Of a stretch of 64,000 nucleotides of DNA, positions 42,221-49,315 are shown piece after piece. The first letter of the stretch is position 1, and each line of letters begins with the position of its first letter. The translations under genes and the position numbers were made by a program. Under the pieces are notes generated by a model. It was not told the origin of the DNA. It made no database searches and saw only the letters and a list, made by a program, of their open reading frames with translations. Origin of the DNA: Hellea sp. (GTDB lineage Bacteria > Pseudomonadota > Alphaproteobacteria > Caulobacterales > Maricaulaceae). The stretch is taken from positions 38,592-102,591 of the forward strand of contig JAHDHS010000006.1 of the NCBI GenBank assembly GCA_020631215.1, in the 5' to 3' direction.

Positions 42221-42363
42221 CACCTTGCTATTCATGATTGCTCTATCTAGCCTTACCTGAAATTCGGAGAAAGACAGTGAACAAGTAAGCTTCAGACCAT
42301 AGCCTTGAATGAGACGCCCCGCCGTAAAGCCAGGCGCGTACACTGTATTTTGAAAGACATTCC

Positions 42364-43149
42364 ATGAAACGATTAGACCAAAAAACCTGTCTGGTGACGG
42401 GTGCCGCGCAAGGTATCGGGGCCGCGATCGCCCAAGCCTTTATCGACGAAGGCGCGACCGTCATCCTGATCGATAAAAACGAAACCGCCGTCAAAACCAC
42501 GGCCGAAAAGATGGGCGGCACGGCATTCTGTCTGGATGTCCGCCTTGAGGCCGATTGGGCCCGCCTGTCCGACTCCCACCCAAATATTGACGTGCTGGTC
42601 AATAATGCCGGGATTACCGGCTTTGAGGACTCGCCCGCCCCGCAAGACCCTGAACATGCGTCACTCGAAGATTGGCGGCGGGTTCATGCCACCAATCTGG
42701 ACGGCACGTTTCTGGGGTGCCGCTACGCCATCAAGGCCATGCGCGAGAAAGGCGAGGGGGCAATCATCAATATTTCCTCGCGCTCCGGCATGGTCGGCAT
42801 TCCGGGCGCGGCGGCCTATGCGTCGTCTAAGGCTGGCATTCGCAATAATACAAAATCCGTCGCGCTTTATTGTGCGCAGAACGGGCTGAATATCCGCTGC
42901 AACTCCATCCACCCGGCCGCGATCCTGACACCGATCTGGGAACCCATGCTGGGCGACGGCCCGGACAGGCAGGCCCGAATGAACGCGCTGGTCGCGGACA
43001 CACCCGCCCGCCGCTTCGGCTCCCCCGAAGAAGTCGCCGCTGTCGCCGTCATGCTCGCCTCGGATGAAGCCAGCTATATCACCGGCACAGAAATCACGAT
43101 TGATGGTGGGTTGCTGGCAGGCTCAGCGGCTAGTCCGCAACGGGATTAA
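42364..43149 (+). CDS. SDR family oxidoreductase
   Basis: [50 protein letters not shown]. Confidence 0.94.
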   Translation: MKRLDQKTCLVTGAAQGIGAAIAQAFIDEGATVILIDKNETAVKTTAEKMGGTAFCLDVRLEADWARLSDSHPNIDVLVNNAGITGFEDSPAPQDPEHASLEDWRRVHATNLDGTFLGCRYAIKAMREKGEGAIINISSRSGMVGIPGAAAYASSKAGIRNNTKSVALYCAQNGLNIRCNSIHPAAILTPIWEPMLGDGPDRQARMNALVADTPARRFGSPEEVAAVAVMLASDEASYITGTEITIDGGLLAGSAASPQRD

Positions 43150-43207
43150 TGCGGGGGATTACGGTTTCCCTCTGTTCATCCCTGCGCAGGCGGCGTGACG
43201 TATTCTT

Positions 43208-43259
43208 CCCCTTCTCCCATGGGGAGAAGGTGTCGCGAAGCGACGGATGAGGGGTTCCA
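43208..43259. repeat. Left palindromic flank of the DUF559 cassette
   Basis: CTTCTCCCatGGGGAGAAG hairpin + GTCGCgaaGCGAC hairpin + TGAGGGGTTCCA, inverted relative to the right flank. Confidence 0.85.
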
Positions 43260-43288
43260 AGCCTTGCGATATACGCTATTCTTCCGGC

Positions 43289-43639
43289 ATGAGTTTCGAA
43301 AAGAAGACCGCATTCGCGCGACAGTTACGAAGCAATCAAACCTCAGCCGAAGAGCTTATGTGGCAGGCTTTGCGTAACCGTCGTTGCGGAGGGTATAAAT
43401 TCAGGCGGCAGGTGCCCTTGGATAAATATATCGTCGACTTTTTGTGCCAAGCTCAAAAACTTATTGTTGAGATTGACGGGCCAAGTCATGAAGACAATCA
43501 GGATTATGATAGTGGGCGAACGGAAGTTCTTACGACCATGGGGTATCATGTCATCCGGTTTCTTAACTCTGATGTTTATGAGGATATAGATGGCTGTCTC
43601 GAAGCCATTTGGCAGGCCTTGGAAAATGCAAAACCGTAA
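43289..43639 (+). CDS. DUF559 / Vsr-like endonuclease-fold protein
   Basis: MSFEKKTAFARQLRSNQTSAEELMWQALRNRRCGGYKFRRQVPLDKYIVDFLCQAQKLIVEIDGPSHE...RTEVLTTMGYHVIRFLNSDVYEDIDGCLEAI; canonical DUF559 pattern. Confidence 0.92.
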   Translation: MSFEKKTAFARQLRSNQTSAEELMWQALRNRRCGGYKFRRQVPLDKYIVDFLCQAQKLIVEIDGPSHEDNQDYDSGRTEVLTTMGYHVIRFLNSDVYEDIDGCLEAIWQALENAKP

Positions 43640-43661
43640 GGTTTTAGAGACTCTCACTTTC

Positions 43662-43731
43662 TGGAACCCCTCACCCGCCTGCCGCGTTTTTTCAAAACGC
43701 TCTAGGCACCCTCTCCCTATGGGAGAGGGGG
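43662..43731. repeat. Right palindromic flank of the DUF559 cassette
   Basis: TGGAACCCCTCA + GCGTTTTttcAAAACGC hairpin + CCCTCTCCCtatGGGAGAGGG hairpin, mirror of the left flank. Confidence 0.85.
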
Positions 43732-43748
43732 ATGTGAGTCATCCTCTC

Positions 43749-46700
43749 CTATACCCCCGCTAGCAAACTCGCATTGCCGCCTGCGGCTGTTGTGTCGATG
43801 GTGATGGTTTTTTCGTGGGCGTAGCGTTCAGGATCGTCTTGGCCGGAGAGGATGGGCAGGATGGGGCCGTTAAGGCCGGAGAGCCATAGATCCAGCGCCT
43901 GCCTATGCGGCCAGTCTGACGCCACGGCGTCGAAGCCGTCCTCAAGGTAAGGCGACAGCGCTTCTGCGATTTGCTCCGGCGTGGTGAGTGCCTCTGCGGT
44001 TTCACGTGAAACAGATATGATTTCATTGCCCATCAACAGCGCCAACGCCGTCTGGCGATCCAGATCGGCGGCGTCCGGGCCGCCCAGAGATAATATCCGG
44101 CCGCGCGGATGCAGGGTCAGTTCATTGCTCTCGCCCGTCGGGCCGGGCAGGGTGATCTGGCGGTCCAGTTCAATTTCGCGGCCCAGAAGCGGTTTTTTGG
44201 GTCTCGACAGGCGCAGCAAATAAAGCGGCCCGCCAGCTTTGGGGCCCGTGCCGGACAGACCTTCGCCGCCAAAGGGCTGCACGCCGACGACTGCGCCGAT
44301 CTGATTGCGATTGACATAGACATTGCCCATTTGCGCTTGGGCGGTGACGCGCGCGACCCGGTCATCAATGCGGGAATGCAGACCAAAGGTCAGGCCAAAA
44401 CCAAGCCCGTTAATTTTATCAATCAGGCTTTCAAGCTCGCCCGATTTGAAGGTGACGACATGCAGAACAGGGCCGAAAATTTCCCGCGTCACATCGGAGA
44501 GATTTTCTACGCGAAAGGCAATGGGCCGTACAAAGAAGCCATGCTCGCCTGCGCCTTTCAGACGCGTTTCGGCAATGACGGGCCAAACGGCTTTTTTCTC
44601 TCTGATGTAATCGGTCAGCATTTTATGCGCCGTGCCGTCAATGACCGGGCCGACATCGCTGGAGAGAATGGTCGGCGGGCCTGCCCGCAACGCTGCCATG
44701 GCCCCGACCAGCATTTCTTCAAAACGGCTCGCCACATCTTCCTGCACGCAGACAATCCGGCAGGCCGAACATCTTTGTCCCGCACTCTGAAACGCCGCGG
44801 CCATCACGTCACCCACCGCCTGCTCCAGCAGAGCTGTGGAGTCGATAATCATGGCGTTGATGCCGCCTGTTTCCGCGATCAGGACGGTTTCATCCTCATG
44901 GCTTTGGGCCAAAGATTTATGGATCACCTTGGCCGTCTGGGTAGAGCCTGTGAAACAGATGCCCGCAATATCCGGATGAGCGGTCATGGCCGCGCCGACT
45001 TCGCCCCCGTCGCCCGGAATGAAGTGAATGGCGGAGGGCGGCACCCCGGCTTCGAGTAATAATTTCGTGGCCTGATAGGCGATGAGCGGGGTTTCCTCTG
45101 CGGGTTTGGCGATGACTGTATTGCCCGCCGCCAGACTGCCAACAATCTGCCCCAAATAGATCGCCAGAGGGAAGTTCCAGGGCGAGATACAGCCAATGAT
45201 CCCGATGGGCGTGCGCGTCTGATGGCGGGGCTGCAGGATTTGATCGGCATAGTAACGGCAAAAATCCACGGCCTCGCGGATTTCGGCCACGGCGTCCGGC
45301 ACGGCTTTGCCCGCCTCATGCACACAGAGATTCATGTAAAGGTCAAAATCCCGCTCCAGCAAATCGGCGGCCTTGTACAGAATTTTGGATCTCGCCTTGG
45401 CGGAGGTTTTGGGCCAGCTGGATGTTTTACAAGCGGCCACGGCCTTCTCGACCGACGCGGCATTGCCATTGACACATTGCCCGACAGTGATGCGCGTATC
45501 ATAGGGGGCGGTGCTGTCCTGAGAACCGCGTCCGTTATCTTTGCCATTGATGATCGGGCGGGCCTTGATTTTAGTGGTTTTGGCGAGGGCTTTGGTTACG
45601 CGGTCAAAGGTGTCGCTTTGTGTCCAGTCTATGCCCACGCCGGATTTCCGTCCGGTGGAGAGGTGATGTTGCGGGCGGGGGATGTTGGGGTGCGGAATAG
45701 ATTTGTGGGCCTGAACGGTTTTGATCGGGTCGCGCAGCAGTTCATCGGCGGACACATCTTCATTGGAGAGCTGATTGACGAAGGAGGAATTGGCTCCGTT
45801 TTCGAGTAATCGCCGCACTAGATAGGGCAGCAGATCCGGATGCGCCCCGACCGGTGCGTAAATCCGGCTGGCCCCGCCTAGATCCTGGATGATGGCTTCG
45901 TGCAGCTCCGTGCCCATCCCGTCGAGTTTTTGAAATTCATAAGGGTGCGGGCAGTCCTGCGCCATGTAATGAATCGCCGCCACGCTCTGGACATTATGGG
46001 TCGCAAATTGCGGATAGATATGATCCGCGACGCTCAGCATTTTTTTGGCGCAGGCCAGATAGCTGACATCGGTGTTTTCTTTGCGGGTGAACACCGGATA
46101 ATCAGGCAGGCCCATTTCCTGAGCGCGTTTGATTTCCATGTCCCAATAGGCGCCCTTGACCAGACGCACGCAGATTTTACGGCTCTCGGCTTGGGTGCGT
46201 TCTGACAGCCACTCAATCACCGCCATGCCTCTGCGGGAATACGCCTGCACGGCCAGACCCAGACCGTCCCATCCGGCCAAATCCGGATGACGCAGCAAAT
46301 TGTCAAAGACCCATAATTGCAGCTCCAGCCGGTCGGCCTCCTCGGCGTCAATCGTCAGGGCCAGATTGGCGGCTTTGGCGATTTTGGCCAGCTTCAACAT
46401 TTTCTTGGTCAGGGCCGGAACGCAGTCATCGGCATGGGTGAACTCATATCTGGGGTGCAGGGCCGACAGCTTGACCGAAATCGAGTCTGCGCCCGGCGCG
46501 TTAACCTTAAATCGATCGAAATTGGCCGTTTTTGGCTGTTTTTTGGCCATTTCCTGCAGGGCATGTTCATAGGCCGCAAAATAGCGTTCCGCGTCGCCAT
46601 GGGTCAGCGCGGCTTCGCCCAGCATGTCATATGAAAAGCTAAAGCCTTGTTTTTTATCGCTTTCTGCGGCTTCCATGGCGTCGCCAATATTGCGGCCCAG

Positions 46701-47210
46701 CACAAAGTGGTTGCCCATCATGCGCATGGCCTGATCCATGGCCAGTCGCAGAACCGGGTCGCTGATTTTGGCCAGCAGGCCTTTTCCGGCCGCGCCGCCC
46801 GTGCGGTCAATCCACCCATCGGCGAAGATCAATCCCCGCGTGGCGAGGTTAACTAGCGCGCTAGGGCTTTGTTTTTTATGGGCTTTCCAGTTGCCCCCTG
46901 CCAGCTTATCCCTGATCAGATAGTTTGAAGTCCCCGCATCGGGCGTACGGAGCAAGGCTTCGGACAGGCGCATTAAGGCAATCCCTTCCGCGCTCGACAA
47001 ACTATATTCCTGCAGCAGCGCATCCATCAAAGGCGGTTTGTTTCCACGCTTTTTGACATGGGCCAAAAGCGTATGAGCGGCCTTGGAAATTTCATCCAAA
47101 TCGTGGGCGCTTAAATCCGCCTGCTTTATCAGGGACTTAACATGCGTCGTCTCATCGGCCAGATAAAATGGCGCGAGCAGTTTGAAATCTGGCTGACCTT
47201 GATGCGACAT
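43749..47210 (-). CDS. putA: Bifunctional proline dehydrogenase / L-glutamate gamma-semialdehyde dehydrogenase PutA (no N-terminal RHH domain seen)
   Basis: PRODH (AVQAYSRRGMAVIEWL, RLVKGAYWDMEIKRAQEMGLPDYPVFTRKENTDVSYLACAKKML) and P5CDH (GCISPWNFPLAIYLGQI, QSAGQRCSACRI) domains. Confidence 0.96.
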   Translation of the reverse strand: MSHQGQPDFKLLAPFYLADETTHVKSLIKQADLSAHDLDEISKAAHTLLAHVKKRGNKPPLMDALLQEYSLSSAEGIALMRLSEALLRTPDAGTSNYLIRDKLAGGNWKAHKKQSPSALVNLATRGLIFADGWIDRTGGAAGKGLLAKISDPVLRLAMDQAMRMMGNHFVLGRNIGDAMEAAESDKKQGFSFSYDMLGEAALTHGDAERYFAAYEHALQEMAKKQPKTANFDRFKVNAPGADSISVKLSALHPRYEFTHADDCVPALTKKMLKLAKIAKAANLALTIDAEEADRLELQLWVFDNLLRHPDLAGWDGLGLAVQAYSRRGMAVIEWLSERTQAESRKICVRLVKGAYWDMEIKRAQEMGLPDYPVFTRKENTDVSYLACAKKMLSVADHIYPQFATHNVQSVAAIHYMAQDCPHPYEFQKLDGMGTELHEAIIQDLGGASRIYAPVGAHPDLLPYLVRRLLENGANSSFVNQLSNEDVSADELLRDPIKTVQAHKSIPHPNIPRPQHHLSTGRKSGVGIDWTQSDTFDRVTKALAKTTKIKARPIINGKDNGRGSQDSTAPYDTRITVGQCVNGNAASVEKAVAACKTSSWPKTSAKARSKILYKAADLLERDFDLYMNLCVHEAGKAVPDAVAEIREAVDFCRYYADQILQPRHQTRTPIGIIGCISPWNFPLAIYLGQIVGSLAAGNTVIAKPAEETPLIAYQATKLLLEAGVPPSAIHFIPGDGGEVGAAMTAHPDIAGICFTGSTQTAKVIHKSLAQSHEDETVLIAETGGINAMIIDSTALLEQAVGDVMAAAFQSAGQRCSACRIVCVQEDVASRFEEMLVGAMAALRAGPPTILSSDVGPVIDGTAHKMLTDYIREKKAVWPVIAETRLKGAGEHGFFVRPIAFRVENLSDVTREIFGPVLHVVTFKSGELESLIDKINGLGFGLTFGLHSRIDDRVARVTAQAQMGNVYVNRNQIGAVVGVQPFGGEGLSGTGPKAGGPLYLLRLSRPKKPLLGREIELDRQITLPGPTGESNELTLHPRGRILSLGGPDAADLDRQTALALLMGNEIISVSRETAEALTTPEQIAEALSPYLEDGFDAVASDWPHRQALDLWLSGLNGPILPILSGQDDPERYAHEKTITIDTTAAGGNASLLAGV

Positions 47211-47359
47211 ATAATTCACACTTTGCCGAGGAAGATGAATTTCGCAGATGGACTAAAAAACGAAGAAAGTAACCCCCTTTTTTCGCTATTTTACGATTTA
47301 TAACGTGCTTAAAATTTAGGTTTGACGCGAAAACTTACCTCAAAGTGACAGGTGAGGGG

Positions 47360-48160
47360 TCAGCTATCTTCCAAGGCCTTGATAAGTTTGACATTTTGGG
47401 CCTTGCACAACTCTGCCAACGGCCCGGAGACCTGCTTTTCAGTCACAAGAATATCAATATTCTCAAGGTGGGTCATGCGGTGGTTCGCCCGTTGCCGTGT
47501 CTTCTTTTCATCGGCGACCAGAATGGTGCTTTGAGAATTGTTGATAATCGTTTGAGTGATATGAGCTTCGTCCAGGTGATTGGTGTAAAGTTCGCCGGAT
47601 TCCGTGATCGCGCCTGCGCCTATGATACTGTAATCAAAGCGATAATCCTTGATCAGGCCACGGGCATGCGGATCCAGCATGCCGCCATCCTGCTCTCGGA
47701 CATGGCCTCCACTCAGGATTAAATCGCTGTCTTTTACGTTGCGTAAAGTCATAGCCACATTAAAATTATTTGTGACAAACAGCATCCCTGTGTGATCTGT
47801 CAAATAGCGGGCGACGGCCTCGGCGCTGGTGCCTAAGCTTAGGAAAACACAGCGATTATTCTCTATGAGTTGAGCTGCGGCCCGACCGATCATGTCCTTT
47901 TCATGGGACTTTGAAGCCAGCCTTTGCGAATATGGACGATCAGTTACGCGAAGCGGCGTGCTCGCTCCGCCGTGGACGCGCCGGATAAGTCCTTGTTTTT
48001 CAAGGATTTCAAAATCCCGCCGGATAGTTTGAGTGGTTTTTTCGAAAGTTTTTGCCGCAGCCTCAGTTTCCGCAAAACCCTGACTAAGAATCATTTCAAG
48101 CAGCTTGCTTTGCCGCATATTAGGTTTGAAATTTGGATCAGTGGTTTCGACAGATGTCAT
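47360..48160 (-). CDS. DeoR/GlpR family transcriptional regulator
   Basis: RQSKLLEMILSQGFAETEAAAKTFEKTTQTIRRDFEILEKQGLIRRVHGGA DeoR HTH; C-terminal sugar-phosphate sensor (LSLGTSAEAVARYL). Confidence 0.94.
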   Translation of the reverse strand: MTSVETTDPNFKPNMRQSKLLEMILSQGFAETEAAAKTFEKTTQTIRRDFEILEKQGLIRRVHGGASTPLRVTDRPYSQRLASKSHEKDMIGRAAAQLIENNRCVFLSLGTSAEAVARYLTDHTGMLFVTNNFNVAMTLRNVKDSDLILSGGHVREQDGGMLDPHARGLIKDYRFDYSIIGAGAITESGELYTNHLDEAHITQTIINNSQSTILVADEKKTRQRANHRMTHLENIDILVTEKQVSGPLAELCKAQNVKLIKALEDS

Positions 48161-48212
48161 AGTTTTTGGCGGGATTACTTACATTCGATCTAATTTATCT
48201 TCATATAACAAC

Positions 48213-48238
48213 AAAAATGTTGAAAAACAAACATTTTT
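48213..48238. promoter_or_regulatory. Candidate operator: perfect 9-bp inverted repeat between the DeoR-family gene and gap
   Basis: AAAAATGTT-gaaaaaca-AACATTTTT in the divergent intergenic region. Confidence 0.55.
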
Positions 48239-48299
48239 ATCTTCACTTCCTATGCGTATGTCGTTATTCCAACACCTGTCTTGAGTGCGAGGTGAACCT

Positions 48300-49307
48300 A
48301 TGACGAAAATTGCTATTAACGGGTTTGGCCGTATTGGTCGTATGACTTTACGGGCCTTGATCGAAAATGGTCGCGATGACTTGGAAGTCGTTGGGATTAA
48401 TGATTTGGCCGCGGCCAATCGTCTGGCGCACCTCTTAAAGTTCGATAGTGTCCATGGCCCGTTTCCGGGTGAGGTTGGTTCTGATGACTCCCACATCATA
48501 GTGAATGGGCAGAAAATCCCGGTTTACAGTCAGCGTGACCCCGAAAACCTGCCTTGGGAGAAACTTGGCGTGGATATCGTCATGGAATGTACGGGCTATT
48601 TTCTGACGCAGGATTTGGCCGGTAAGCACATCATGGCAGGTGCAAAGAGAGTTCTGATGTCTGCCCCCGCGAAAGATGACACAAAAACAGTGGTTTACGG
48701 CGTTAATGACAATATCATCGACGCGAAAGATATCTTCATCTCCAATGCGTCCTGCACAACAAATGCCTTGGCGCCTTTGTTAAAGGTGCTTCATGAAAAT
48801 TACGGCGTTGTCAGCGGTATCATGACAACGGTGCATGCTTATACGGGCGATCAGCCGACTCATGACGGCATGCATAAAGATCCTTACAGAGGCAGAGCGG
48901 CGGCTGTATCAATCGTGCCTACGACAACCGGCGCTGCAAAGGCGATTGGTAAGGTGTTGCCGGAGTTGAACGGAAAGCTGGAGGGGGTTGCTGCACGTGT
49001 GCCGGTTCCGAATGTTTCGATGGTGGACCTGACCGTGCAGACCGAAAAACAGGTAACGGCGGATATTATCAACTCGGATTTCAAGAAAGCCAGCGAGGGA
49101 GATTTAAAAGGCGTTCTGGGCTATATCGATGAACCTATGGTCTCCATCGATTTGAATCATAATCCAAATTCTTCGAACTTTACTGAAGATCAAACCTATG
49201 TGACGCAAAGCGGCCTTGTCCGTGTTATGGCTTGGTATGATAATGAGTGGGGATTCTCTAACCGCATGCTGGACACCGCAGCGGTCATGGCGAAGCATCT
49301 GAAATAG
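48300..49307 (+). CDS. gap: Type I glyceraldehyde-3-phosphate dehydrogenase
   Basis: TKIAINGFGRIGRMTLRALIE, SNASCTTNALAPLLKVLHENYGVVSGIMTTVHAYTGDQ, WYDNEWGFSNRMLD. Confidence 0.97.
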   Translation: MTKIAINGFGRIGRMTLRALIENGRDDLEVVGINDLAAANRLAHLLKFDSVHGPFPGEVGSDDSHIIVNGQKIPVYSQRDPENLPWEKLGVDIVMECTGYFLTQDLAGKHIMAGAKRVLMSAPAKDDTKTVVYGVNDNIIDAKDIFISNASCTTNALAPLLKVLHENYGVVSGIMTTVHAYTGDQPTHDGMHKDPYRGRAAAVSIVPTTTGAAKAIGKVLPELNGKLEGVAARVPVPNVSMVDLTVQTEKQVTADIINSDFKKASEGDLKGVLGYIDEPMVSIDLNHNPNSSNFTEDQTYVTQSGLVRVMAWYDNEWGFSNRMLDTAAVMAKHLK

Positions 49308-49315
49308 AGGTAATT

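Noticed and set aside
44109-45059. 316-aa + strand ORF (and others of 195 and 101 aa) inside putA
   Set aside because: Antisense to the clear putA coding sequence; no recognisable domain; typical GC-rich antisense open frame
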